This document shows, piece by piece, positions 8,153 to 16,480 of a stretch of DNA of 47,037 bases. The position numbers and the translations under genes were made by a program. Positions within the stretch are counted from its first letter, which is position 1; every line of letters begins with the position of its first letter. Origin of the DNA: Myxococcales bacterium (GTDB taxonomy: Bacteria > Myxococcota > Myxococcia > Myxococcales > Myxococcaceae); the NCBI GenBank assembly GCA_030681895.1, contig JAUXRI010000214.1:1-47037 (forward strand), written 5' to 3'. The notes below the pieces were generated by a model, which had not been told where the DNA came from, searched no databases, and saw nothing but the letters and a program-made list of their open reading frames with translations.

Positions 8153-9280
8153 ATGATCTCGCTCCGCACCCACGCCATCAGCCTCGCCGCAGTCCTCTCG
8201 CTCTCGTGCGCCGGCATCGCCACGGAGCAGACCAAACGCTTCACGAAGGACGAGACCCGCTCGCTGCTCAAGCGCCTCGAGACGGTCAGCCTCGAGCTAG
8301 GCGAGTTCCCTATCGAGGGCGCCTCGTCGGTGCTCGACGGCGACACCATCAAGGTGAAGGGCCTGCCCGCGTCGCTGCGTCTGCTGGGCATCGACACCGA
8401 AGAGACCTTCAAGAAGGACTCCGAGCGCGCGGCGTTCGCGGCGGGCTGGGAGCAGGACAAGGTGAAGATGAAGGGCTCCTCGTCGCGGCCGGTGAAGTAC
8501 GCCACCCCGCTCGGAGAAGACGCCAAACACTACGCGCAGGCGTTCTTCGAAGACGTGCGCGAGGTGCGCATGGAGCGCGACCACCCCGGCGAGATCCGCG
8601 ACTTCTACAACCGCTACCTCGCCTACGTGTTCGCGAAGAAAAACGGGCAATGGGTGAACTACAACGTCGAGTGTGTGCGCGCGGGCTTCTCGCCCTACTT
8701 CATGAAGTACGGGCGCAGCCGCCGCTTCCACAAAGAGTTCGTCGACGCGGAGCGCGAGGCGCGTGAAGGGCAGCGCGGCGTCTGGAAGCCCGGCGCCATG
8801 GCCTACCCCGACTACGACGAGCGCATGAAGTGGTGGGCGGAGCGCGAGGCCGTCATCACCCGCTTCGAGAAGGCCGCCGTCGAAGACCCCGAGCACTACA
8901 TCGCGCTCACCCGCTGGGACGCCATGCTGAAGCTCGAGAGCAAGGTCGGCCAGGAAGTGACGATTCTCGGCTCGGTGAGCGACCTGAAATACAGCGAAGG
9001 CACCGGGCCGTCGGTGGTGAAGCTGGCGCGCACCCGCACCAACGACTTCGACGTCGTCTTTTTCGACCGCGACGTCTTGTTGTCGACGGGCGTGCAGTTC
9101 AAGAAGAGCGAGTTCGTGCAGGTGCGTGGCACCGTGCAGAAGTACAAGAATGAAAAGGGCTGGGAGCGGCTGCAGGTGGTCGTCTCCCTCCCGGGGCAGG
9201 TGCTCGCGCCGTCGACCTCGCTCGAGAAGCTGCTGACTGATGATCAGAAACGGGCCGACCGCAGTGAAGAGGATGACTAA
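8153..9280 (+). CDS. Thermonuclease-family (SNase) lipoprotein with a C-terminal OB-like domain
   Basis: 375 aa. The signal peptide ends in LSLSC (Cys19), so it is lipid-anchored. The staphylococcal-nuclease active site is recognisable: LDGDT (D62, D64), R76 in SLRLLGID, D81-T-E-E84, and R154 in NRYLAYVF; these correspond to SNase D21, R35, D40, E43 and R87. There is an unusual insertion of about 35 residues between the acidic and the second Arg motifs. Residues about 258-345 (VGQEVTILGSVSDLKYSEG to FVQVRGTVQKYKN) look like a second nucleic-acid-binding OB fold. It cleaves DNA or RNA, presumably outside the cell. It is tightly linked to the HhH and LTD genes on either side. Confidence 0.8.
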   Translation: MISLRTHAISLAAVLSLSCAGIATEQTKRFTKDETRSLLKRLETVSLELGEFPIEGASSVLDGDTIKVKGLPASLRLLGIDTEETFKKDSERAAFAAGWEQDKVKMKGSSSRPVKYATPLGEDAKHYAQAFFEDVREVRMERDHPGEIRDFYNRYLAYVFAKKNGQWVNYNVECVRAGFSPYFMKYGRSRRFHKEFVDAEREAREGQRGVWKPGAMAYPDYDERMKWWAEREAVITRFEKAAVEDPEHYIALTRWDAMLKLESKVGQEVTILGSVSDLKYSEGTGPSVVKLARTRTNDFDVVFFDRDVLLSTGVQFKKSEFVQVRGTVQKYKNEKGWERLQVVVSLPGQVLAPSTSLEKLLTDDQKRADRSEEDD

Positions 9281-9281
9281 C

Positions 9282-11585
9282 GTGCCTTCAATTCGAGTGA
9301 TGTTCCTGGTTGCTGCCGTCGCGGCCGTGTCGTGTACCCCGCCTGTCGAGATGCCACCTGATGCCTGCAAGGGCCGCGTGGCCGGAGACCTCGTCATCAC
9401 CGAGCTGATGCTCGACCCCGAGGGCACCGACACCGGCGCCGAGTGGGTGGAGATCTTCAACACCCTCGGCACGCCGATCGACCTTCGCGGCTACACCATC
9501 ACCTACCGCCAGGGCACCTCGACGGCGAAGTCGCACACCGTTCGTGCGTCGGTGCAGGTGCCAGCGCGCGGCTACCTCGCGATCGGTGACGTGCGCTCCG
9601 GGCCGAACCCCTCGTGGATTGGCTACAGCTACGGAGACGATCTCGGCGCGTTCAGCCAGACCTCGGGCACCGTCGCCGTCCGCTGCGGCATGACGGCCAT
9701 CAACGAGTACAGCTACACGCGCGCGGCCCGCTCGGGCCGGTCCCGCATGCTCGGCGGTGGCGTCGACCCCGATGCCTCGCGCGTCTCCAACGAGACCAAC
9801 TGGTGCGACACGCCGACCTCGACCGAGTTCACGCCCCGCGGCTACGGCACGCCCGGCGGCCCCAACCCGCAGTGCGCGCCCGAGGCGATGGTGGGCACCT
9901 GTCTGCAGAACGGCATGCCCCGCCCCATCGTCGCGGCCGAGGCCGGAGACCTGCTCATCACCGAGGTCATGGCGAGCCCGAAGGCCGTCACCGACACGCT
10001 GGGCGAGTGGATCGAGGTCTACGCCACCACCGACGTCGACCTGAACGGCCTCGCCATCGCGACGAGCACCAGCCGCGCGACGCTGACCTCGCCTGACTGC
10101 CTCACGGTGCCAGCACAGTCGTACAACATCATCGCGCGCTCGAACGACGCCTTCGTCAACGGCGGTCTGCCCAAAGCCGTGGCGACGTTCTCGGTCAGCC
10201 TCTCGTCGGCCAATGAGCGGCTGCGCCTCGTGCGTGGTGACGCTGGCGTCGACGACGCGACCTTCTTCGCCTCGCAAGACGGCGTCGCGTGGCAGCTGCG
10301 GCCCGACCTGCTGGCGAACCCCGACGCCATCCTCCCGACCCTCAACGACACGCCCGACTCGTTCTGCAAGGCGAGCTCGGCGTGGATGGGCAGCGTGGGC
10401 GACTTCGGCACGCCCGCCGCGGTCAACGGGGCCTGCGCAGCCGACTCGGGCGTCGTGGTGGTGCCGGACGGCGGCATGGCGACCTTCGACTGCAACGCCA
10501 TCAACGCGGGCGATCTCGTCGTCACCGAGGTGATGATCGACCCCAGCGGCACCGACACGGGCCTCGAGTGGTTCGAGCTCTTCAACACGACCGCCGCACC
10601 CATCGACCTCGCGGGCCTGACCCTCACGTACCGGCAGGGCGCGACGACGCCGAGGACTCACGTCGTGCGCAGCTCCGTCATCGTGGCGCCCGGCCAGGCC
10701 GTCGCGGTCGGCGACATTCGCACCGGCCCGAACCCAGCGTGGATCAAGTACGCCTACGGAGCCGACCTCGGCGCGTTCAACAACTCCTCGGGCAGCGCCG
10801 GCGTTCGCTGCGACGCGAAGGTCGTCGGGGAATACACGTGGGTGCGTACGGCGCGCTCCGGGCGCAGCCGCATGCTCGGAGGTCCAGCCACGCCCACCGC
10901 CGCGCTCGCAGGCGTCGAGGCCAACTGGTGCGACACGCCGACCAGCAGCGAGTATTCGCCCGCCGCCTACGGCACGCCCGGCGCGCTCAACCCCATGTGC
11001 GCGCCTGAGGCGATGACCGGCACCTGCCTCGACAACGGCACGCCGCGGCCCATCGTTGCCGCAGAGTCGGGCGACCTCGTCATCACCGAAGTCATGGCCA
11101 GCCCCTCGGTCTCGGACACGGTGGGAGAGTGGTTCGAGCTGTACGCCACCACCGACGTCGACCTCAACGGCATCACCCTGGCGAACAGCGCGACGGGCCG
11201 GAGCACCCTCACCTCACCCAACTGCATTCGCATCGCCGCGACCACCTACGGCATTCTGGCCCGTAGCTCTGACCCGTTCATCAACGGCAACCTCCCTGCG
11301 CCCCTGGCGACGTACTCGCTGTCGCTCACCAACGCGAACGAGCGGCTGCGCTTGTTCCGCGGCGACGCCGGCATAGACGAGATCAGCTTCACCGCGTCGA
11401 CCAGCGGCAAGTCGTGGCAGGTGCCAGGCGAGCTGCTGACCGACCCGATGCTCATCACGCCCACCATCAACGACGTGCCGATGAACCTCTGCATCGCCCC
11501 GAACCGCTTCGCGTCCGACGCAGGGCCCGGCGACTACGGCAGCCCGATCGCCATCAACCCGCTGTGTGACGGCGGCGCGCCCTGA
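9282..11585 (+). CDS. Lipoprotein with four lamin-tail-like domains in two tandem units
   Basis: 767 aa if started at GTG 9282, which has GAAGAGG at good spacing and lies 1 bp after the previous stop; ATG 9273 or 9300 are alternatives. Lipobox AVSC (Cys18). LTD signatures occur four times: AGDLVITELM..EWVEIFN (about 34), AGDLLITEVM..EWIEVYA (about 222), AGDLVVTEVM..EWFELFN (about 409) and SGDLVITEVM..EWFELYA (about 600). Residues 34-408 and 409-767 are duplicates. Conserved segments such as NWCDTPTS, YGTPG and CAPEAM carry Cys probably forming disulfides. Bacterial LTDs are often linked to secreted nucleases; a surface scaffold or DNA-binding role is inferred from its place between two SNases. 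Confidence 0.8.
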   Translation: MPSIRVMFLVAAVAAVSCTPPVEMPPDACKGRVAGDLVITELMLDPEGTDTGAEWVEIFNTLGTPIDLRGYTITYRQGTSTAKSHTVRASVQVPARGYLAIGDVRSGPNPSWIGYSYGDDLGAFSQTSGTVAVRCGMTAINEYSYTRAARSGRSRMLGGGVDPDASRVSNETNWCDTPTSTEFTPRGYGTPGGPNPQCAPEAMVGTCLQNGMPRPIVAAEAGDLLITEVMASPKAVTDTLGEWIEVYATTDVDLNGLAIATSTSRATLTSPDCLTVPAQSYNIIARSNDAFVNGGLPKAVATFSVSLSSANERLRLVRGDAGVDDATFFASQDGVAWQLRPDLLANPDAILPTLNDTPDSFCKASSAWMGSVGDFGTPAAVNGACAADSGVVVVPDGGMATFDCNAINAGDLVVTEVMIDPSGTDTGLEWFELFNTTAAPIDLAGLTLTYRQGATTPRTHVVRSSVIVAPGQAVAVGDIRTGPNPAWIKYAYGADLGAFNNSSGSAGVRCDAKVVGEYTWVRTARSGRSRMLGGPATPTAALAGVEANWCDTPTSSEYSPAAYGTPGALNPMCAPEAMTGTCLDNGTPRPIVAAESGDLVITEVMASPSVSDTVGEWFELYATTDVDLNGITLANSATGRSTLTSPNCIRIAATTYGILARSSDPFINGNLPAPLATYSLSLTNANERLRLFRGDAGIDEISFTASTSGKSWQVPGELLTDPMLITPTINDVPMNLCIAPNRFASDAGPGDYGSPIAINPLCDGGAP
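9381..11582 (+). repeat. Internal gene duplication, 1125-bp period
   Basis: Two in-frame units begin at 9381 and 10506, exactly 375 codons apart, each encoding a pair of LTD-like domains with the same Cys pattern and linking motifs. The units differ throughout, so this is an old duplication within the gene rather than an assembly artefact. Confidence 0.8.
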
Positions 11586-11614
11586 CGCGCTCGAAGGTCT
11601 GGTGTGCCGCGCTG

Positions 11615-12079
11615 GTGATGATGCCCCTCGTGGCGGCCTGTGGAATGCCCACGCCGCCCAGCATCTGTGGGCCCTCGACGGCCGTCGTGAGCCGCGCCAT
11701 CGATGGCGACACGCTCGAGCTGTCTGACGGCAAGCGGGTGCGCATGCTCCTCGTCGACACGCCAGAGTCGACCAACGGCAAGACCGACTGCTTCGGCCAG
11801 CAAGCCGCGCAGTTCACCTCTGACACGGTGACGGGCAAGACGGTGGAGCTCAACTACGACGAGGCCGGCTGCACCGACCGGTTCGGGCGAACGCTGGCGT
11901 ACGTGAAGGTCAACGGCGTCGACTTGAACCGCACGCTCGTCGAGCAGGGCTACGGGTGCACGTTGTACGTGTCTCCATCGGGTGGCACGCGGCGCGACGA
12001 GTTCGAGACGTACGAGTCACAAGCGAAGACGAGCCGCATCGGCTTGTGGGGCGCGTGCACCGTCGTCACCTGCGAGTAG
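11615..12079 (+). CDS. Thermonuclease-family (SNase) nuclease, probable lipoprotein
   Basis: 154 aa from GTG 11615, with ATG codons at 11618 and 11621. All five SNase catalytic positions are present: D30-G-D32-T, R43, D48-T-P-E51 and R92 in FGRTLAYV. Close to the minimal SNase length, with two short Cys-containing insertions. VAACG near the N-terminus looks like a lipobox. Codons just upstream (from about 11585) would encode RSKVWCAALVMM in frame and improve the signal peptide, so the true start may be further upstream at a rare codon. It lies 29 bp after the LTD gene and is the second nuclease of the cluster. Confidence 0.85.
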   Translation: MMMPLVAACGMPTPPSICGPSTAVVSRAIDGDTLELSDGKRVRMLLVDTPESTNGKTDCFGQQAAQFTSDTVTGKTVELNYDEAGCTDRFGRTLAYVKVNGVDLNRTLVEQGYGCTLYVSPSGGTRRDEFETYESQAKTSRIGLWGACTVVTCE

Positions 12080-12083
12080 GCGA

Positions 12084-13154
12084 ATGGCTCGGCTGACGGC
12101 TCCAGAGCTCGGCGTTCGCCGCCTGTGGGCCCAGCACGTCGGTGGAACGCGCTTCACCCGCCCCGAAGACGTCGTTCGTGCGCTCGTCGCCGTACAGGCG
12201 CAGGACCCGCTGGCCGCGCGCTGGGCCCTCGGGGTGCGCCTGCCGGGCTCGACCGAGACGCAGGTCATCGCGTCACTCGACCGGGGCGACATCCTCCGGA
12301 CGCACCTGATGCGCGGCACGTGGCAATACGTGGTTCCAGACGACCTGCCGTGGCTCACCGAGTTGCTTGGACCTGGAGCGCGCAGCCAAGCCGTGCGCCG
12401 ACACCAACAGCTGGGGCTCGACGAGAAGACCTTCACGCGCGCCGAGTCGGTGCTGACGCGCTCGCTCGAGCGGGGCCCGATGACGAGAGCGGCGCTCCGA
12501 GCGGTCCTCGAAGAGGCCGGCATCTCGACCGAGGGTCAGCGACTGTCGCACCTGGTGGTCGAGCTCGAGCTGCGAGGGTTGCTGTGCAGCGGGCCGCATG
12601 TCGAAGGCGACGCGACCTGGTGCCTGGTGGAGCATCGCGTGAAACGCCGCGCACCGAAGCGGTCGCGTGAAGAAGCGCTCGGCGAGCTGGCGAGACGGTT
12701 CTTCGTGAGTCGTGGCCCGGCGACCGTGGCCGACTTCCGCTGGTGGGCTGGTCTCTCGGCGACAGAGGCGAAGGCGGCGCACGCGGCCGTTCGTTCGGAG
12801 CTCGACTCGACGAGTGATGGCGCGGTGACGTGGTGGTGGCGCGAAGCGTCAGCCAGCGGCCCCGCGCACGCGCTGCTCCCCGCGTTCGACGAGTTCCTCA
12901 TCTCGTACGTCGGCCGTGACGAGGTCCTCGACCCGAGGCACGTCAAGCGCATCAACGCCGGTGGCGGGCTCCTCGCGCCCTGCATCGTCGACGAAGGCCG
13001 GGTCGTCGGCGTGTGGCGACGTGAGCTGCAGAAGGCCCAGGTCGAGGTGTCGACGACGTGGTTCTCGTCGGCGGCGAAGTGGCCACAGCGGCTCGTGGCG
13101 AAGAGCTTCGAGGCCTACGGCCGATTCCTGGGGCTTTCAGTGAAACAGGTGTGA
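12084..13154 (+). CDS. Winged-helix DNA-binding protein, AlkZ/YcaQ-like (HTH_42)
   Basis: 356 aa from the ATG at 12084, 4 bp after the nuclease stop. The N-terminal VAVQAQDPLAARWALGVRL carries the Q38-x-Q40 motif that marks AlkZ-type DNA glycosylases; the related YcaQ group has QxD. The body (MRGTWQYV, RGPMTRAALRAVLEEAG, ARRFFVSRGPATVADFRWWAGL) follows the three-winged-helix layout, and LLPAFDEFLISYVGRD is the typical late motif. AlkZ excises bulky or crosslinked bases. No signal peptide, so it acts in the cytoplasm unlike its neighbours; whether it belongs to the nuclease cluster or is only co-transcribed is open. Confidence 0.8.
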   Translation: MARLTAPELGVRRLWAQHVGGTRFTRPEDVVRALVAVQAQDPLAARWALGVRLPGSTETQVIASLDRGDILRTHLMRGTWQYVVPDDLPWLTELLGPGARSQAVRRHQQLGLDEKTFTRAESVLTRSLERGPMTRAALRAVLEEAGISTEGQRLSHLVVELELRGLLCSGPHVEGDATWCLVEHRVKRRAPKRSREEALGELARRFFVSRGPATVADFRWWAGLSATEAKAAHAAVRSELDSTSDGAVTWWWREASASGPAHALLPAFDEFLISYVGRDEVLDPRHVKRINAGGGLLAPCIVDEGRVVGVWRRELQKAQVEVSTTWFSSAAKWPQRLVAKSFEAYGRFLGLSVKQV

Positions 13155-13173
13155 GCGGACGTGGCGACGGGCG

Positions 13174-13749
13174 TCACCGAGGCACACTCACCGCGTCGAC
13201 CTCGACGGGGAGCGCGTGCCGCCGGAACCACCGCACCAGGTCCATGGCCGTCACCATGCCGCGCAGCTGACCTTCGGCCGTGACGACGGGAACACGATCG
13301 AGATCGTGCTCGTCCATCACCTGGGCAATCTCTGCGACGGTGGCGCGGTCCGACACGGCGACCACCGCCGTCGTCATCGCGTCTTCGACCTCCACGTCCG
13401 CTCCCTCTTCTGCGGCGTGAAGCTCGGAGGTCGAGACGAGACCCACGAGCACCAGGTTGTCGTCGACGACCGGCGCAGACGAGATGCGGGCGGCGTCGAG
13501 CACCGAGAGCGCCTCGGCGACCGAGAGCTCGGCGTCCAACACGGTCACGAGTGGGCTGACCAGCTCTCCACAGAAGCGGAGCCCGCAGCGCCCAGACGCC
13601 AGACCGTGGGTGCAGGCCTCGAGCGGACAGTGCTCGGTGCAGCTGATGGAACGTTCTCCGTCGGGGCTCACCTTCACGAGCCGGCGCTCGCGCAGACAGA
13701 CCAGCTCTTCATCGACGCCCTTGGGCTCCATCGGGACCTCACACGCCAA
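13174..13749 (-). CDS. CBS-pair protein with a Cys-rich N-terminus
   Basis: 191 aa. Two CBS domains occupy about 63-112 (SPLVTVLDAELSVAEALSVL, SAPVVDDNLVLVGLVSTSEL) and 122-178 (DAMTTAVVAVSDRATVAEIAQVM, RVPVVTAEGQLRGMVTAMDLV). CBS pairs sense adenosyl nucleotides or act as regulatory modules. The first 60 residues carry seven Cys, including the spacing C37-x3-C41-x4-C46-x8-C55-x4-C60, which could bind Zn or an Fe-S cluster or be redox active. No partner domain is present. It converges on the AlkZ-like gene 19 bp away and does not overlap the ABC operon. Confidence 0.85.
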   Translation of the reverse strand: MACEVPMEPKGVDEELVCLRERRLVKVSPDGERSISCTEHCPLEACTHGLASGRCGLRFCGELVSPLVTVLDAELSVAEALSVLDAARISSAPVVDDNLVLVGLVSTSELHAAEEGADVEVEDAMTTAVVAVSDRATVAEIAQVMDEHDLDRVPVVTAEGQLRGMVTAMDLVRWFRRHALPVEVDAVSVPR

Positions 13750-13861
13750 CGCTGTTCACTGCCCAGGGGGAACGACTGGTGAGCAGGAGTGTGACACACG
13801 CCGACAGACGAAAAGGCCAGGGCCCCCCCGAAAGGGCGTCACCTGATCATCATTCATCCGT

Positions 13862-13879
13862 CAGGGCGGAGCAGCCCTG
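13862..13879 (-). terminator. Hairpin after the ABC permease gene
   Basis: CAGGGC-ggagca-GCCCTG forms a perfect 6-bp stem with a 6-nt loop, 6 bp beyond the permease stop. No T-run follows on the minus strand, so intrinsic termination is doubtful. Confidence 0.3.
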
Positions 13880-13884
13880 CACTG

Positions 13885-15546
13885 CTACTCGCGCGTGACT
13901 GCCCGAAGGATGAGTTCCCGCCGCTGGTCGAGCAGCCTGAGCACGACTGGCAACGTCAGGCGGTACACGGCCCAGGCGAGCACCGCCGAGAAGACGATGA
14001 GCAGCGCCGTCATCACGTTCGGCCCCTGCTTCCCGACGAGCTTCATCGCGGTCGCGAACGGCGCGGTGCCGATCGACGCCGCGGCGAGCCCCAGCATCGA
14101 CGCCGCGAACGGAAGCTTGTCGCGACGCTTCAAGTTGGCGTGGAACTTCACCGGGAAATACAGCGACAGGAAGTTGCCCGCGGTGAGCAAGACCGGCACC
14201 AGCGCGACGACCGAGAGCAGCGCGCAGGCGACGTCGAGCACGCTCCCGGCCCTGAAGTACGCCACGTAGAAGCCGACGACGAGCACGCCCATCACGCCAC
14301 CCACCGCGCCGTGCACCACGTTCTTCGCGCGCAGCACGTCTCCCACCGGCACCGGTGACGCGAGGAACACCGTGAAGCCGTGGCCGTCGTAGGCGAACGC
14401 GTTCTGCGAGAACGTCGAGGACAAGACGATGGCGCCGTACACCGTGAGGCCGCCCATCACCCACGCGTCCGCCGAGGCCCCGAGGAGGAAGACGAACAGC
14501 GCGCGGCCCGACAGGAGCTTGAGCAGAATCGCGAGCACGAACGGCACCGAGGCCAGCAGGCGCGCGCGCGGGTTGTTCCAGAGGTCGATGGCCTCACGCA
14601 CCACCAACGTCGAGAACGTGTGCTTCGTGTGCGCGAACGGGTTCGACGCCCGCGCCTGGTTCGAGATGGAGCCCGCGCGCCCCGAGAAGCGGTGGAACTG
14701 CAGCAAGAGCCCCCACGCCACCACGAGTGCGACGAGGCTGAGCTCCAGCGTGGCAAAAGCGTCGGCCGCCGCGAGCTCGAGCCTCCCCGCCCAGTTCGCG
14801 CGCAACAGATGGCCAAACCACCCGGTGGGGAACCGCCCCAGCGCCAGCGCCGCGTTCTCGATGATGGTGTCGGGCACCGCGGCCGCGCCGACCTCGTTGA
14901 GGTGGAGCAGCCACTCGGTGTCGACGGCGGGAATGAACGCCGCCACCACCAGGCTCACCACGAAGCCACCACCAATCAGCTCTGCCGAGCGCGCCTGCCG
15001 CAGCAGGTTCAACATCACGTGCAGGCCCACGCGTGAGAGCGCCGCGTTCAGCAGCACGTACGAGGCGAAGCCGACCACCACCAGCAGCCACGACTCGGGC
15101 GGCCGGTTCTTCAGGTAGCCCACCGTCGCGCCGACGAGCGGGCCGTAGAAGACGAAGGTGCGTGGCTCGAAGAGGCTCGCCAGCGTCGACGCCAGCATGA
15201 GGCGGAAGCTCGAGATGGGGAACGCGGAGTAGCGAGACAGCTCCGAGTGGTCGTCGACGCCTGCCGACAACACCGGCCACGTCACCCACGTCGCGCTCGT
15301 GACGAACAACAAGAGCCGCACGAGGAAGTCGCCCCACGCGTCGGAGCCCACCACCACCGGGTGCTGCATGAAGCGGTAGAACGTCACCGCGAGCGCGACC
15401 GACGGCGAGGCCGAGAACACGAAGGCGACGACCGAGAACCAGCGGTGACGGCCATCGCTGCGGTTGAAGCCGATGGTGAGGCGCAGCTGCCAGAGGAGGA
15501 CGAGGTGCTGGAAGAACGACGGAGGTGCTGGCCGCTCAGCCTGCAC
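13885..15546 (-). CDS. ABC-2-type exporter permease
   Basis: 553 aa from a GTG at 15546 that overlaps the ATPase gene end by 11 bp, so the pair is translationally coupled. About a dozen hydrophobic segments are visible (for example WFSVVAFVFSASPSVALAVTF, LLVVVGFASYVLLNAAL, VMGVLVVGFYVAYF, ALLIVFSAVLAWAVY). No solute-binding protein or nucleotide-binding motif. With the adjacent ATPase it forms a bacterial ABC-2-like efflux or membrane-remodelling pump; the substrate is unknown. Confidence 0.8.
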   Translation of the reverse strand: MQAERPAPPSFFQHLVLLWQLRLTIGFNRSDGRHRWFSVVAFVFSASPSVALAVTFYRFMQHPVVVGSDAWGDFLVRLLLFVTSATWVTWPVLSAGVDDHSELSRYSAFPISSFRLMLASTLASLFEPRTFVFYGPLVGATVGYLKNRPPESWLLVVVGFASYVLLNAALSRVGLHVMLNLLRQARSAELIGGGFVVSLVVAAFIPAVDTEWLLHLNEVGAAAVPDTIIENAALALGRFPTGWFGHLLRANWAGRLELAAADAFATLELSLVALVVAWGLLLQFHRFSGRAGSISNQARASNPFAHTKHTFSTLVVREAIDLWNNPRARLLASVPFVLAILLKLLSGRALFVFLLGASADAWVMGGLTVYGAIVLSSTFSQNAFAYDGHGFTVFLASPVPVGDVLRAKNVVHGAVGGVMGVLVVGFYVAYFRAGSVLDVACALLSVVALVPVLLTAGNFLSLYFPVKFHANLKRRDKLPFAASMLGLAAASIGTAPFATAMKLVGKQGPNVMTALLIVFSAVLAWAVYRLTLPVVLRLLDQRRELILRAVTRE

Positions 15547-16315
15547 GCGCCGCTCCGTAGAACGACAGCTTCGCGTCTCGCGCCACCGGCACCCCGATGA
15601 GCTTCTCGAACACCTGCTCGAGCGACTTCACCTCGTGGCGGGCGACGAGCTCGGCCACCGGGCCTTCGTCCACCAGCGTGCCGGCGCGAATGATGCCGGC
15701 GTGGGTGGCGAGGCGATCGGCGATCTCCAGTACGTGCGTCGTGAGCAGCAGGGTGACGCCGCGCCGCGACAGCTCCGACAACAGCTCCCGAATGACGCCC
15801 GCCGCAATGACGTCGATGCCCTCGAACGGCTCGTCGAGGAAGACCAGGTCGGGCGCGTGCACGAGCGCAGCGGAGATGGCGAGGCGGCGGCGCATGCCCT
15901 TGGAGTACTCCGCCACCAACGCGCCACCTTTGTACGAGAGCTCGGTCAGCGTCAGCAGCTCGTCGGCGCGACGCTCGGACTCGTCACCCGCCAGCCCGTG
16001 CATGCGGCCACAGAACGTCAGGTATTGCCGGCCGGTGAGGCGCTCGAACAACGACAGCTCCTCGGGCACCACGCCGACGCGCGACTTCACGGCCAGCGGG
16101 TCCTTCACCGCGTCGATGCCCAGCAACGACAACGAGCCGCCGTCTGGCGCATAGATGCCCGTCAGGAGCGAGATGGTCGTCGACTTGCCGGCGCCGTTGG
16201 GCCCGAGGAACGCGTAGAAGCTGCCGCGGGGAATCGTCATGTCGAGCGCGTTGACGGCCGTGAAGTCGCCGAACCGCTTGATGAGCCCCTTCGCTTCCAC
16301 CGCCGCCGTCGTCAT
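15536..16315 (-). CDS. ABC transporter ATP-binding protein
   Basis: 259 aa. Walker A GPNGAGKST (about 38-46), Q-loop region replaced by VGVVPEEL, signature YSKGMRRRL in place of LSGGQ, Walker B LVFLDEPFEG and the H-loop TTH are all in order. This is the CcmA/drug-export subfamily that pairs with ABC-2 permeases. It drives export by the permease encoded directly downstream with an 11-bp overlap. Confidence 0.93.
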   Translation of the reverse strand: MTTAAVEAKGLIKRFGDFTAVNALDMTIPRGSFYAFLGPNGAGKSTTISLLTGIYAPDGGSLSLLGIDAVKDPLAVKSRVGVVPEELSLFERLTGRQYLTFCGRMHGLAGDESERRADELLTLTELSYKGGALVAEYSKGMRRRLAISAALVHAPDLVFLDEPFEGIDVIAAGVIRELLSELSRRGVTLLLTTHVLEIADRLATHAGIIRAGTLVDEGPVAELVARHEVKSLEQVFEKLIGVPVARDAKLSFYGAARAG

Positions 16316-16405
16316 CGCGCCCGTGGTTCTACCCGACCACTACAAACCCACCATCCACCAGACGCCCGACGGTGACGCATCGGGGCCGAAGATTTGAAGC
16401 CAGCC

Positions 16406-16424
16406 CCCTGTTTCGGGTACAGGG
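16406..16424. promoter_or_regulatory. Inverted repeat upstream of the Cys/Gly-rich lipoprotein gene
   Basis: CCCTGT-ttcgggt-ACAGGG, a perfect 6-7-6 inverted repeat in the divergent region between the ABC ATPase and the lipoprotein gene. Operator or leader hairpin; function inferred only. Confidence 0.3.
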
Positions 16425-16480
16425 TCCTTCAGGGTGCTCTCTCCGTGGCCGGCGGGGCGCCCATCGGGAGCAGCAACACC

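Noticed and set aside
6065..8173. A 702-codon open frame on the minus strand under the HhH/barrel gene
   Set aside because: High GC lengthens antisense frames; its translation is Arg/Ala/Val/Glu-rich without motifs, while the plus frame has a signal peptide and HhH domain.
13862..13879. Strong intrinsic terminator
   Set aside because: The stem is good but there is no T-run; kept only as a low-confidence hairpin.
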